From Lactarius indigo (Eukaryota; Basidiomycota; Agaricomycetes; Russulales; Russulaceae): 64,000 nucleotides of DNA. Below are positions 42,101 through 54,720 of this stretch, one piece after another. The translations under genes were made by a program, and so were the position numbers. Where the stretch lies: assembly GCA_025766275.1 (NCBI GenBank), contig JAFKAC010000042.1, forward strand, positions 248,001 through 312,000. Direction: 5' to 3'. The first letter of the stretch is position 1. Every line of letters starts with the position of its first letter. The notes beneath the pieces are model-generated. The model was not told the origin of the DNA. It saw only the letters and a list, made by a program, of their open reading frames with translations, and did not search any database.

Positions 42101-45100
42101 GCCAGATATCAAGTGTGGCAGCACTTGATTTTGTGTGGGCGTTGAGGCCGACGCTGGCTGCGTCCAACCAGTAAAGGTTGTCCTCAAGGTAGCCTTTGGC
42201 CACACACTTTTGGTTGATAGATATTTTAAATGAGCCACTATCAAAGGCAATCTCAGCACCTTTCTGTGCTAAGGCGCGCGTCAACAAGAAGCGCGTCTTC
42301 ACCTGTGGTAGGTGTAGCACATTACTGAGGGTGATAGAGATACCCTGGCTCGTTGTAAAGACGACAGACCCGACACCCACTTGGTCTATGGTGGACTTGT
42401 CCCCTAGGCGTACAGTGCCTTTAGTTGGGGTATAGTCCTTGAAGTCAGACCGATGTGGTGTTATGTGGTGTGTAGCACCACTGTCCATCATCCAACGCAC
42501 ATGTGAGGCAGCATACAAGGCAACACCGATTGATTCAGAGGCCCAATCTATCTTGGGCTCTACGACCTCCATGATGGAGGCGGTGGTAGGTACTAGGACA
42601 TGACTATTGGCAGCCTTGTTGCCTGCTTTCTCCTTCTCCTTTGCGTCAGCCTCATCCTTCTTCCTCTTCCTGCAATCAGGCTTGATATGCCCCTTTTTGT
42701 TGCAATAGTGGCAAGTCAGACCAGAGTGGTCTTTCTTGCCCTTTTTGCCCGTCGACTTGACGGGGGCCATCTTGTTGAGGGAGGAGCCAGAGGGCCCGGA
42801 GCGGCGAGCTTCTTCTAACACTATGCGCGCTATGATCTCAGCGTGCTTGAGTGCAGATGGGGCCCCACTGGCGAGGATGGTAGAGGCCAACACCTCATAA
42901 GAGGGCGGCAGTGCGTGAAGGAGAATGAGACAGAATTGAGTGTCAGTGACACCCATCTGTGCGTTGGAAAGGGCAACCCGCAGCTCATTGAGCTTGGCCA
43001 ATTGAGAGGCCATGGGTGCGGAGTCGTCGAGGCGGGCTTTAGTTAGCTGGATCCACAAATTGAAGATAGTGGTGCTGCCCGAAGCACCAGCGTATACGTC
43101 TCTGAGCTTGTCCCACTTGGCTTTGAAGGTGGGATAGGCGGCATTGTCGGCAACAAGGGAGTAGACGTCAGGTTTGAGGTAAAGGCGGAGATATGCCTTC
43201 GCCTGATGCTGTACTGAGTCCCATTCGTCTTGAGGGACGTCAACTGGTCCATGGTGGAGGGTGAACACATCCTCTGCTTCATGCAGCGTGAGGATGGCTT
43301 CAATCGTCCCAGACCACTCATTCCAGTGAGTGCCGTCGAACTGTTCAAGGCGAATGCCAGAAGGCATGCCGAACGTTGCGCCATAGGCAGCAGAGATATG
43401 AGCAGAGGGTGAGGATCCAGTAGGGGGAATGTGGCGAACTCACTGTCACTCGACAGCGAGGGATACGGTTGAAGACGACGGCGGGCGAAGTAGAGACGGA
43501 GAGAGCGTCGAAGAGGACGAAGAGGAGGCGTTCTTGGCTCAAAGAAGGTAGTGGCGCACACAAGGTGGGGCACTCGAAGGAGCTGAGAGGCAAGAGGGGA
43601 AGATGTCACAAGTGGACAGTCTGAGGGACTGTCCGTAGAATTGCACCAGCTTATATACTACAGGGGGTGGTCTGTGCGTCGGTTTAGGGCAGGCTTAGGG
43701 CCTGCCCACGGGTGCTGCGCAGTACTGTGCAAAGGAACATTCTAGAGACATCTAACAATAGAGTCCAATCGGAAGGGGTTTAAACATAGAACAACTGCGC
43801 CGCAGTTGATGGTGCAATCTTGCATCAGAATGGCGTGATTCCGCAGTCAATGCGGGAATCCCCGAGGGGTGGTGACTTGGGTGATTATCTTCGTTGATTG
43901 ATAAACGATCAACCGTTGATTGATACACGTGCAGGTAGGTATGCATGTGACTTGGAAAGACAGAGTAATCATGTGACACATCACGTGACCGTCGGAGAGC
44001 GAAATTCAAACTCCGATTTCGGATTTCCCCTTTAGGAAGTTGATGACATAAGCCCGGTCCGGTCCGGTCCGGTCCTAAGCGCCTTGAGTCACGACCCAGT
44101 TTATAGGTTCGTGACAGTATCCCCTTTTTAACGTCGTGCTATTCCACTAGCACTAGTTGACTTTGGTTTAGGGGCACCGGGGTTGGCCTTGTGAAATTGA
44201 CTAACAAGGTCTTGTGCATGGGTCATTTGGGAGGAGGGGAGCCAGGAGTTTTCAGAGTCGGGGTACCCCTTCCATTTGATCAAGTAAAGTACGCCTTTCT
44301 TGTTGGGCGATACCTTTGACTGCAGGATCCTTTCGACTTCATAGTGTTCGTCTTCCCCTTGGACAATTTCGGGGGGTGGTCGGGTGAAGTTAGGGCCGTG
44401 CGTGGTGTTTTCTTTGTATGGGGAGATCAAGGAATTATGGAAGACTGGGTGGATTCGCCATGCCTTTGGGAGTTGGAGTTTGCAGTTAACTCCCCAGGAG
44501 GATAGGACTTTAAAAGGACCATGGCAGCGGGGGGCAAGTTTAGCTTTGGGGTGGGTAGTGTGGATATTAGTCCCTTCCAGCCAGACTAGATCGCCTTCGT
44601 TGAACACGCGGGGGGTCGTGATTGACTTGGAATTTCTCATTACTTCTGCAGCGACTTTGAGGGCTGCAGTGACTTCAGAGCGAATTCGGTTCAATGCGTC
44701 TAGTCTTTCCTCGGCTGCGGGTATCTTGCTATTGAAGTGGATGGGGGGAATGAACTCCGGGTTGTACCCATACCACACTTCAAAGGGTGACTTGTGAGTT
44801 GCACTGTGCTGTCGTGCGTTGTGTGCGAATTCCATGAACGGGACTAGGTCTACCCAGTTGTCTTGTTGGAAGTTACAGAAGACGCGGAGGTACTGCTCGA
44901 GTTCTTGATTTACGCGTTTGGTTTCTCCATCTGTTTGCGGATGGAAAGCCGTGGACAGGGTAGATTTGACTCCTAATTTATTCCAGATTTCTTGCATTAC
45001 TTTTGATGCAAATTGAGGGCCTCTGTCAGAAATGACTTGTCGGGGTAGACCAGTACGTCTCCAGACATTTTCCAGGTAAAGTTGAGCAGTTTCGTCTGCT

Positions 45101-48100
45101 GTGATGGTCTTGTTACACGGGGAAATGACTACTGCTTTACTGAGTCGGTCAACGACTACGAACAACGAGTCGTAGTTGTGGGAGGAGGGGAGGTCGGTGA
45201 TGAAGTCCATTGTGATGGTTCCCCAGATTTCTTCAGGAATAGCATTGGGTTGCAGGGGTACTTGGGTTCGTGGTTTAATTTTCGTAGACTGGCAGGTGGC
45301 ACATCCATCGACGTATTCTTTGACAAACGTTGACATCCCTGGCCACCAAAAGTCTCGGGAAAGGAGTTCATAAGTCTTCCATCGCCCTGGATGTCCTGTA
45401 GCGATGTGGTCGTGATACTGAGTTACGATGTCTCTTCGTAAGTTGTCGTCTTTGGGTATGTAGATTTGTCCTCGGAATAAGATGACGCCATCTTCTAGAT
45501 TCCACTCTTCTAGCCCCTTGGTTAAGGAACGGGGGCCATTCTTCAAGAGGGTTTCTAAGGCTGTGCTGACTTCTTTGTCATAGGTGTGTGTGTTTCGGAT
45601 GCGTTGTCGAAGAGTATTATCACCGTAAATGGTAACTGCAGTTCTTTGTACTGCATTAACCGAGAAAAATTTTGTGTCCAGGAGCACTCGTTTTTCATCT
45701 TCATCCGCTATCCCCTTTTTATGGTCTGGACGCCGGGACAGTGCATCAGACTTGTTCTGAGCACCAGGTTTGTGGATGATGATGAACTGGAAGCGAGAGA
45801 GGAACAGGGCCCAACGGGCTTGTCGGCGGGAAAGTTTCTGCTTTGTGGTAAAATAGACAAGGTTGCCATGGTCAGACCAGATTTCAGTAACGTCATCCCG
45901 TCCTTCCAGGTAGTGGCGGAAGGCATGCAAGGCATGGATGATGGCAAGAAGTTCCTTGTCACAGATTTCGTAGTGACGTTCGGCAGGAAGGAGGGATTTG
46001 GAAAGGAAAGCGACGGGGTGCCATCGTTGCAAGGCATCCGGTTGTTCAAGAATGGCACCGGTAGCAAAATCGCTTGCGTCGGTGATGAGACGGAAAGGCT
46101 TGGAATGGTCAGGCAGGGCGAGGACAGGAGCTTCGGTGAAACATTTAATCAGGGTGCGGAAAGCGGTTTCCGCTGCGGTATCCCAAGAAAAGGGGACGTT
46201 TTTCTTGGTTAGGTCGAACAATGGGCGGGCAATGGTGGAGTAGTCTTTAATGAAGCGTCGATAGAAATTGCAAAAGCCTAGGAAAGCCTGCACTTGTTTA
46301 ACAGTGCGTGGAGTGGGCCATTGAGTAATACCTGCAACTTTTGCAGGGTCCATAGAAACTTGGCCATCGGAAATGACGATTCCGAGGTATTCGACGGAAG
46401 TTTGTGCAAATGTACATTTTTCAGGTTTTAGGTAGAGATCGTGGCGCTCCAGTCGTTGAAGCACGTCGTGCGTCAATGCTGTGAGTGAGGAGGCATCTTC
46501 TGTGAAGATCAAGATGTCGTCGAGGTAGACTACAACATGTCCACCATCGATCAAGGACTCAAAGATCTGGTTCATAAATGTCTGGAAGGTGGCAGGGGCG
46601 TTGCAAAGGCCGAAAGTCATTACTGTGGGTTCAAAGAGTCCCAAGGATGTTTTGAAGGCTGCCTTGTACTCATCGCCTTCTCGGATACGGATATTGTTGT
46701 ATCCCCAACGAATATCTAGCTTGGTAAAGTAGCGCGCGCCGTGGAGTTTGTCGATAAGTTCAGGGATAAGGGGAAGGGGGGCTGCGTTCTTAATGGTTAT
46801 ATCATTGAGGGCACGGTAGTCTTGTACAGGTCGGAGTTTGCCATCCTTTTTATCGACAAAGAAAAAGGGGGAGGCCATGGGTGACTTAGATGGTCGAATG
46901 TAACCTTTCTTTAGGTGTTCCGAGATGTATTCCTTGAGGGCATCGGATTCCTTTGGCGTAAGTCGATAGATGCCACAATTCTTCATAGTGGCTCCTGGTT
47001 TGAGGTCAATTGCGTGATCCCAGGGCTGATGTTGGGGTAGTCGGTGAGACGCGATTTCGCTGAATACTTTAGTATATCGTTGGAAGTGGCTCGGAATGTG
47101 GTCGGTGGAAGGCTTAGGTGCAGTGCGTGCTGCTATCTTGGTGCTTGTAGTTATCTTTGCTCGGATGGCAAGGTGGTCATACTTGCTAAAGCTGTGGATC
47201 CACAGCCAGGGTTCGCAGGCATCTTGGATAAAGGTGGGTTCCAGGGGTTCAATTTCGTTTTCCACGGGGAGACAGGTTTCTTGGTCAGGGTCAAGTTCCA
47301 GGATGTTAATAGTTGTGTGTCGTGTTTGTGGTGTCTTTGAAGAAATGACGACCGCTGAGGAGGACAGGGTACAGGTTCTTGGGCATCGTGTGAAGGCTAT
47401 TTTTGGTTGGTGCCAGTCGATTTCAGGGTTATGTGCTTGGAGCCAATCTGTTCCTAAGATTATATCGTGCTCCCCTAGAGTAGTTGCATAGAGCTCCACG
47501 GTTTCGTCGTGGTAGTCGTTATCAGAAGTTCTGATCCGTAGCCTCTGGATCGTAGTATACCTAACAGATCCCGTCTTGTTGGGAGACCCGTCCACGTTTC
47601 TAACTGGTAAGGGTTTAATTAGTGTCCTCATTGTTAGGTTGTTTGCACGCGCAAACCCATCATCCACGATGATGCCCTCCGCGCCACTGTCCAACAGGGC
47701 ACGGGCACTGATTTCTTTGCCAGACTTCTTTCCTACTAGTGTAACTCTGAGAACAATTGAAGGAGCTCTCCTATTCCGAATTGTTTCTGCAGGTACATGC
47801 TCGGCTCCGAACGTCTCTAGTAGGGAAAGGCCGTGTACAACGCTACTGGCACGAATACTTCCAATCGACAGTGCTACGATGGAAGAGCCTAAAAATCCTC
47901 ATTAATAGGCACCGAACGCGGACGTGCATCCGGGTCAAAAGGGAGTATCTCTCGATATATCGCTCCTATGTTTGCTGGGTGGTCAGCAGGTTCTTCCTCC
48001 TGACTTGGTTCATCAACAAAGGCGCCGCGCGCCCTAGCGTTGTTGTTGGATTGGCCTCCTTTGGCCTTCATGGCTGCCGTCTTGGCGTGACATTCTTTAA

Positions 48101-51100
48101 GTACGTGGCCTGGCTTGCCACAGTATAGGCAGAGTTTATTCTTGAAGCGATACTCTCGCTCTTCCTTGGTAAGTTTGTTCCTTGGTTTGGTAGTACGAGA
48201 TGAGGAAGCGTTGACATTAACGCTATCGTCCTCTGCTAGGACGGCTCGTCCTGTGGTGGGCTTATGGGTTTTGTTAAACTGGTTAATGGCGTGACCAGCG
48301 TAAATTCGATAGGCGCGATCGAATTCTCTTGCTTTCTCAACAAGGGTGTCGAAGGTGGTAGGGATAGGGGATATGCCGAGCAGCTTCATATTTAGAGCCG
48401 TTGGGATAGCTTGTCGGAAAGCGTACATCTTGGTCTGCTCGTTTGCACCACTTCGCGTAGCATGGGTCGACCATTCTTGGAACCATTCGTTGAAAGGTCG
48501 GGTCCCCATCTTTAGAGAGTACATTTTGTTCGTGGATTCCATGGCAGTGTGACCAGGAACAAAGTGTGCATCGAAGTTGGTTTTGAACTGTGCCCAGGTG
48601 CCGAAGCTAATTGCTGCACCACCGGTTGGGTTTAAGGCTTTCTTTTGCCTGTCTTGAGCCCATTCTCCTGCTGGGGTCCCAACCTTGAAATAGGTAAGGG
48701 CAGTGGATACCTTTTTGTCGTCAGAGTTAAAGATATCCTGATTTAGATGGAAGTAATTGGCCAGGTTGTTCCAAAAGGCCTCAGCATGGTTGGGTTTGCC
48801 GTCGAAGGGCTCAGGCGCTGCGCCTAAGATTTTCGCCGGTGCAGGTGCTGCCATTGCGGTGGGTACAGGGAGGATGGATAAAGGGGGTACTGAGGAAGAG
48901 GCTTGAACAGTTAGGGGTGGTGATGGGAGTCGATGTGGGGGAACTGTTGCAGGGAAACGGCTAGGGCCGGAGGTACTAGGGGAAATCTGGGGTGTCGAGG
49001 GTCGGGAGGTTACTTGGGATAGTAGACCAGAGAGTTTTTTGGTGGTAGTGTCTAGGATTTGTGATACTTCTTCCGTATCACTTTTCGAATCGTCAGATTC
49101 ACTAGGTGTATTGAAGTGGACCGGTTTATTGTTTAGGTAGATCCACTGCTCGTTCACAAAGTTCCAACGAACGTTCTTTCCTTTGAAAGTGGCGTGTAGG
49201 GAATTGTAACTTAGGTCCTGGACTTTGTCGATACCAGGAAAGGCTTCTTTTAGGTCTTGAAAAACGATTTGGTGTTGGGTAGCGACTATTGTCCACGGGT
49301 GTTTTCCTGTAGGACTGGATATCTCCTCTTCCTTCCACTTGGCGTAGTAAAGATTGTCGGTAAGGGAAAAGTAGGGTTCGAAGAAGTATACTGGAATGTT
49401 GGCTTTTTCTTCGTCTGTGAGCGGTCGTTGCGTGTTCATTCACCTCTTCTGGTGAGACGGGTGACAGTCCAACTGTCCAGGTTCCAGGGGTAGTAGACTT
49501 TGTACGCAGGGAGGAGGATAGCTCTATCCGGACGGTGGGGTCTTTGTGAACGACGGATCCAATGGTATTCTTCCCAAATACCAAAGTGGGTCAGGGTTGT
49601 CTTACTTCTCCACAAGAAGTCTTGAAAATACAAGGGGTTTGTCGAAACCTCGCTTATACGCGTAAGTGGCTGGGAAAAATACAGGGTTTCAAGATTGTGC
49701 CGGTTTTGGTACAACAGAGAACAGTGTCTTCTGAACACGTCGAGTTCTCGGGGGGTTCGGGTTGGTAGGCTCTTGGTTACTAAGATAGCTTCGGGGAGGT
49801 GACAATGGATTTCTCGGGGCTGGGTTTCGAGATACTGAGCTTCGTCGCTGCTTGTGGAATGCTGTCTTGCAGTCGGAGTTGCTTGGATACTAGGGTACAC
49901 TGGTTCACTGGGATCGGCTTGGTTAATACTCGGGAGGGGAATCTGGGTGTTGGTAGCTCGACGAGCTCTGGGGGCCCTTCTTGGGGTAACAGGGGTACTA
50001 GGGGTAGAGGCTATTGGCCGATCGTCCACTTGGAAGCGACGATGAGTTCTTCTTTGGGCGACGTGTGAAGATGCCAGGTTAATTGCCCAATGAATTGGAT
50101 CCAGGGTTTTGGCTTTGAAAATTGTCAAATTTTACACTCGTAAAATTTATTTTGACAATCTATACTATCTAGTCCTTTTCTCTATAAGGTAGATAGTTAA
50201 CTCCAGGGGACCACAACACTACGTTGGGGGGTGTCGGGGGGGTGTTGGGACGATAACCGCAGGTGCAGACTTCTTGAGAGCACCAACAGGGGCCTGAGGT
50301 CAGAGTTGGTCCCCAACCGTCGTTAGGGCTAGGCGGTTGGTTAGTGTCTCCGTTATGTAGGGAGATGTCGGAGTCTGAAGATTCGTCTTCAGTTTCAGGG
50401 GAACTAGGGGGTAGCCGATCTGTAATTCGGCGGAGCAAGGGCGGAGTTCGGAAAGTTTCTCTAGCGTTGAGAATCGAGACTAACTCTGGGTCGTCAGAGG
50501 TAGAAGGGGGGTAGTGCCAGATACTTGGGTTTACAAGGTTTCGGTCGGGATTGGACAGGGTAGTTTCCCACGTAGAGGTGGCGAAGGAGTAAGTAAACTC
50601 TGAACTATCAGAGATGACTAGACGGGGGGCAGAGTCGGGGTGAATGATCGCTCGGATTTCTTGGAAGGAAATTTGTATTTCCTGATATGTGAGGCGGAGT
50701 CGGTCAACAAAATGAAGAGAGAAACCGTCTTCCAATTGCCGGATATAGTGGTCACGACGAGGGGGAACGTGGACAAACCAAAGATAGTCGCTCTTGGTCC
50801 ACACTAGGAGTTGATCTGTTGGGTGGTTGGTGGCGGAGACGGAGTTCGAAAGGTGCCAGTAAAGGAGTTGTTCGTCGGCAGCCTTGACGACTTCAGAAAG
50901 ATCGTCAATAAACTCGTGATAAGCCCTTTCAGGGATGACTTCTCCAAAGTCAAAGAGGTCGATAAGGGTACGTAAGGCGGTAGGGGGTTCTGTCCAACAG
51001 TCAAGGCGGGGGTTGTCGATGAGGTCGTAAGTGGAAGTGACGGGGTAATAGCGGTCAAGTTGCCGCTGCCTGTGGGACTCGAAGTTAACTCGGGCTCGTG

Positions 51101-53325
51101 CGAGCCTCTGTTCTTCAGATAAGTTGAAGGTAAACGGAGTAGAAGGAGGCACTTAAATCACTCGATTTAAGTCCAAAACCCAAATAAGTAAACACTTACT
51201 TACTTTGCGTTGCACTTAAAACACTCGTTTCAAGACAAGGCAAATATATAACCACTTATCTAAAGTGGCTGGTTGTCGGGAAAGGTGGAAATGAAACTAA
51301 AGGGGTCGGCAGGAATACGAGGCGAAAAACAATAAGCAAGAAGGTGGGGGGCGGAACGAACCAAGTCCTCAAAGAAGTAAGCCTGCTGGTGAGCGTAAAT
51401 TAGTCCGTCAAAAGAAAAACGTAAGTGTCCGTAAGTGGTCACAATTCTTCCGTCCAAAAAGTCCTGAATCTCTAGCGTCACCAGAGAGTCAATATATCCT
51501 GCCCTGTGTACGTTAGCGAGGGGGGCGAAGGCACGTCTCAGTCCTTCCCTGAAATCGTATCAGATAGTTCCGAGGGGGGTGTCAGGGGAGGGAAGGTCGT
51601 AGATGGCCTTGGAACAGATATACAAAGGAGGGAAGTCGGGGTGTTGAGCGGGGTCAACAACACGTGGGAAAAGGGTGTAGATGTGAGGGGGAAGAAGACG
51701 GAAAGGGGTAACAGAAGGAAAGACTGGGGGGAAATTGGCGAGCGAGGTGGCAAGGGGAACTTTACTAATCAGTTCCCGGAGGGTCGTGGAAGCGGGCCGC
51801 CAAGATTCTCCTTGGGGGGTGACGACGGCGATGTACTGGTGGGGGTGTTCTCCTTGAGAAAGGAGGCAAGGGGGGGCTTGGTAGGCGGTGGGGCCGAGGG
51901 GAGGGAGGTTCTCTTGTTCAGGGTGAGGGGCCGGAGGGAAAACGGGGCCTTGTTCGGCTACTCGCTCGTAGTCAATCGGCGAGTCGGGGGTCGCAAGACG
52001 GGAGGGGACCGGAACAGGAGACGGAGAGCGACGAGGAGTCGGAGGAAGAACAGGAGGTGGCGAAGGAGAGCCACGAAGGGAAATAGGGGGGCGGGGGGTC
52101 GGGACTCGGAGGGGAGGCGCAGACTCGGCGCGGGGTTCAGGGGACAGGGGGATGACGTTCCCGTTGAGGTCGATGATCTCGAGGACCTCTTCGTAGAACT
52201 GGGCAACACTGGGGGACAAGGGACGAGGGGAAGGGCGAGGAGTGGCTTCTTCAGCCGGGGCGTAGGGATAAACTAGTTCGGGGGTTGCGTCCCGAACGAG
52301 GGCGACAGGGGCGGGGGGCTCGGCACCACCGAAGGTGGCGGGGGTGTAGGGGGCGGTGAAGCGAAGGCTGTCGAGGCGGACAGCAGAGGTGGAGGGGACA
52401 GGGGAGGTGCGGGAAAAGTCGAGGGGGCTACCTTGGTTGTCGAATTCTGACTGGTAGCTAGCAGAATCTCCGTCCCACTGACCGTACTGCGAGAAGTCGT
52501 ACTCGTAGTTGTAGTCAGTCACTGGGGAAGCCCGAGGTCAGTCTATTAAAGAGACTGTCCAAGTGTGGCGAACTCACTGTCACTCGACAGCGAGGGATAC
52601 GGTTGAAGACGACGGCGGGCGAAGTAGAGACGGAGAGAGCGTCGAAGATGACGAAGAGGAGGCGTTCTTGGCTCAAAGAAGGTAGTGGCGCACACAAGGT
52701 GGGGCACTCGAAGGAGCTGAGAGGCAAGAGGGGAAGATGTCACAAGTGGACAGTCTGAGGGACTGTCCGTAGAATTGCACCAGCTTATATACTACAGGGG
52801 GTGGTCTGTGCGTCGGTTTAGGGCAGGCTTAGGGCCTGCCCACGGGTGCTGCGCAGTACTGCGCAAAGGAACATTCTAGAGACATCTAACAATAGAGTCC
52901 AATCGGAAGGGGTTTAAACATAGAACAACTGCGCCGCAGTTGATGGTGCAATCTTGCATCAGAATGGCGTGATTCCGCAGTCAATGCGGGAATCCCCGAG
53001 GGGTGGTGACTTGGGTGATTATCTTCGTTGATTGATAAACGATCAACCGTTGATTGATACACGTGCAGGTAGGTATGCATGTGACTTGGAAAGACAGAGT
53101 AATCACATGACACATCACGTGACCGTCGGAGAGCGAAATTCAAACTCCGATTTCGGATTTCCCCTTTAGGAAGTTGATGACATAAGCCCGGTCCGGTCCG
53201 GTCCGGTCCTAAGCGCCTTGAGTCACGACCCAGTTTATAGGTTCGTGACAGGGAAGCGCAGAGCCTCCGGCAGTAGCAGTAGCACCGGCAGCAGCGCCAG
53301 TGGGAGATGGTGCGCGAGAAGACAT
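39189..53325 (-). CDS. Copia F Gag-Pol polyprotein (split by E)
   Basis: Coding pieces 53325-53256 and 43429-39189, joined without the duplicated GGGAA, give one frame of 1,436 codons. Numbering from Met at 43367 (residue 45 of the whole): gag with CCHC knuckle at 219-232, protease DSG at 295-297, integrase zinc region (CRGCEMGK), DDE core (HSDLAGP, HSDRGGEY, NGKAEW), reverse transcriptase with YVDD, RNase H with TEAEYMA near the end. The order GAG-PR-IN-RT-RH is that of Ty1/copia. No stop is seen, so this element was probably active until E landed after codon 23-24, separating the first exon-like part by 9.8 kb. Confidence 0.95.
43430..44116 (-). repeat. 3' LTR of element E
   Basis: 687 bp, same features as the D LTR, with single-base changes such as AAGAGGACG for AAGATGACG. 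Confidence 0.95.
44128..47897 (-). CDS. pol: Pol polyprotein of element E
   Basis: Open, about 1,256 codons, with the D domain plan. A few residue differences from D lie in the integrase C-terminal part (Arg to Cys near 44523, Thr to Ala near 44461, Ile to Val in the chromodomain). It carries the same integrase Glu to Lys change at residue 926 (about 44919-44921), so it should be integration-defective by itself. Confidence 0.95.
47889..49439 (-). CDS. gag: Gag of element E
   Basis: 516 codons, reads the same as D gag: ATG at 49437-49439 in ATGA overlap with ORF3, CCHC knuckle CLYCGKPGHVLKEC, TTT-TAG frameshift site at the end. Confidence 0.95.
   Translation of the reverse strand: MNTQRPLTDEEKANIPVYFFEPYFSLTDNLYYAKWKEEEISSPTGKHPWTIVATQHQIVFQDLKEAFPGIDKVQDLSYNSLHATFKGKNVRWNFVNEQWIYLNNKPVHFNTPSESDDSKSDTEEVSQILDTTTKKLSGLLSQVTSRPSTPQISPSTSGPSRFPATVPPHRLPSPPLTVQASSSVPPLSILPVPTAMAAPAPAKILGAAPEPFDGKPNHAEAFWNNLANYFHLNQDIFNSDDKKVSTALTYFKVGTPAGEWAQDRQKKALNPTGGAAISFGTWAQFKTNFDAHFVPGHTAMESTNKMYSLKMGTRPFNEWFQEWSTHATRSGANEQTKMYAFRQAIPTALNMKLLGISPIPTTFDTLVEKAREFDRAYRIYAGHAINQFNKTHKPTTGRAVLAEDDSVNVNASSSRTTKPRNKLTKEEREYRFKNKLCLYCGKPGHVLKECHAKTAAMKAKGGQSNNNARARGAFVDEPSQEEEPADHPANIGAIYREILPFDPDARPRSVPINEDF
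49436..50028 (-). CDS. ORF3 of element E
   Basis: Reads the same as D ORF3 (about 197 codons, no Met inside), following the AAG|TG acceptor at 50029; candidate intron 3 is 50029-50165. Unknown function. Confidence 0.75.
50169..51151 (-). CDS. ORF2 of element E
   Basis: Reads the same as D ORF2 (327 codons, no Met inside, C-terminal Cys cluster), following the acceptor at 51152; candidate intron 2 is 51152-51203. Unknown function. Confidence 0.78.
51260..51559 (-). pseudogene. C-terminal part of ORF1 of E behind the TGA
   Basis: As in D, the last 100 codons of ORF1 are cut off by a TGA (51560-51562), which therefore predates both insertions. Confidence 0.75.
51560..52521 (-). CDS. ORF1 of element E
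   Basis: Reads the same as D ORF1 (about 320 codons, no Met). Candidate intron 1 at 52522-52577 spans the LTR end and primer-site candidate (52552-52561). Confidence 0.75.
52564..53250 (-). repeat. 5' LTR and promoter of element E
   Basis: 687 bp, TATATAA box at 52785-52791, same hairpin and donor as D. Confidence 0.95.
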
Positions 53326-54110
53326 TGGGATGATTTAATCTATCGCCGAGGAGCAGTCAGCGATAGTGCTTCATAGTTTGCAAGACAAAGATAGAGGGGG
53401 ATACCACTCCTGTCTGTGATTCTGTAAGGCCAGAACGCTAACACGTCCTGCCTCCTGATAGTATGCCAGTGATACAAGGGCTAGGCCCAGGTTGGACGAG
53501 TCCCTTTGCCATACCATGAGCTAGCTGCCAGCCAGGATGTGTCTAGGACACAGCTCAAATGGTTTGCGTCAGGGGGAAGGTGAAGGGAATGCTTTTCAGA
53601 GCCCAAGGCTGTCTACCTCAGCCTCCTCGGCCTGTTGGTTGCCTCATCGCCACAAGTGGCTTTACTGAATCCTTTCCCATTGCCGCTACAAGGCAGGTAT
53701 CTGGTTGCAGAACACCATAGTGGTGAACACCCCCCAGAGCCTGAACCAGGTTTTACACTCCCATGGTGAGGAGATCCTGCGCCCAGTGTGGAGCACCAGA
53801 GACAGCTGGCGCTAAGCTCCACAATACACAGCCCAGTGGGCCATGCATGCCTGGATATTTTGAAGTTAAGGGGCTACCAGACCCAGTCTCCTTGCGCATA
53901 GTGCAGGGGCTAGGAAAACAGTAGGGGTGAAAGTAGGACTACTGGGCAGTACATGATACAGGAGGTTCCTTAGCAGAGACAAGTGGCGCCCCACTGTCCT
54001 CTGCCTTGGGCAAGGCTGGTAAGGCCCCAGACAGACCTTAGCCTGGTGTGTCCTCCTAGGAAGACAGTGACCAGCCAAGTGGAGTGGCTAGGGCACCAGG
54101 GCCCATAACC
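53326..54110 (-). promoter_or_regulatory. 5' leader of copia F with half-tRNA primer site
   Basis: 785-nt untranslated leader. Directly against the 5' LTR lies GGTTATGGGCCCTGG (54096-54110), complementary to the anticodon stem-loop of initiator tRNA-Met (GGGCYCAUAACC), as in copia-group elements primed by a half tRNA. Nothing else recognised in the leader. Confidence 0.7.
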
Positions 54111-54720
54111 TGATGAACAGACACATAAGAACTATACTCACAGTGACTGATAAGACTGTGGTGAGATATAGAAGGTGACTGGAAAGCAGCACAGGGGTGT
54201 CAAGCAGAGTGAAGCAAAGTGGAAGTCTGGCACACAACAGAGTGAGAACTGATATTAGTATTACAGGAGAGGGACTTTACCTGGCACACAACAGAGTGAG
54301 AACTGATGTGGACCAGGGCGTACAGAGTACTCTACTTATACTATACAGGGGTGTGACACTAGTACAAGGACAGTAACATAGAGTCACGGAATACAAGGAG
54401 CGTTGTTCTATATACAGGACAAAAGGAATGTACCAAAGGAGAACAAGGCGACCAGAACAAAGAAAGTCTAGACAAGTATGATATCATAGTGACATCACAA
54501 TAAAGATAACGCCGCAAAGAGAACAAAGGAAGGAGTACAATGAAGTGTCCAGAGTGTTCTACATGATGTCATTGTACATGATGTCATAGATAAGCTAAGA
54601 AGTCCGAGATTGTACAGATCATATAATCTAATCTACAGGTCCAATATATCTTATCTTAAAGCAGTCCATATCTGCAAGTCCTTTTAGAGCCGCTAAGTGC
54701 GCGCGGGCCACTTATCAACA
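54111..54720 (-). repeat. 5' LTR of copia F
   Basis: 610 bp, nearly identical to the 3' LTR, followed by the TSD GTTAA and the continued hAT coding sequence. Confidence 0.95.

Larger units (their letters stand above)
43430..53250 (-). mobile_element. Full-length young gypsy element E, twin of D (9,821 bp)
   Basis: TSD GGGAA at 43425-43429 and 53251-53255, inside copia F gag. Same structure as D at an offset of 31,455 bases. Its LTRs differ from each other at a handful of sites (for example near 43514, 43732 and 43969 and near 53105), so it may be slightly older than D or have mutated since. Confidence 0.97.
38560..54720 (-). mobile_element. Ty1/copia element F, carrying nested gypsy element E
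   Basis: 610-bp LTRs (38560-39169, 54111-54720) that differ at perhaps one base, TSD GTTAA on both sides (38555-38559, 54721-54725). Without E it is about 6.3 kb, with one open gag-pol frame, a primer site next to the 5' LTR and a purine tract (GGGGAGA) next to the 3' LTR. It inserted into the hAT gene recently. Confidence 0.96.

Noticed and set aside
45586..46212. Open frames of up to 208 codons on the plus strand opposite pol (also 14131-14757)
   Set aside because: They are antisense shadows of the RT/RNase H coding region, repeated wherever pol occurs, with no recognisable domain.
11975..53250. D and E as a segmental duplication
   Set aside because: Similarity stops exactly at the LTR ends and each has its own 5-bp TSD in unrelated DNA.
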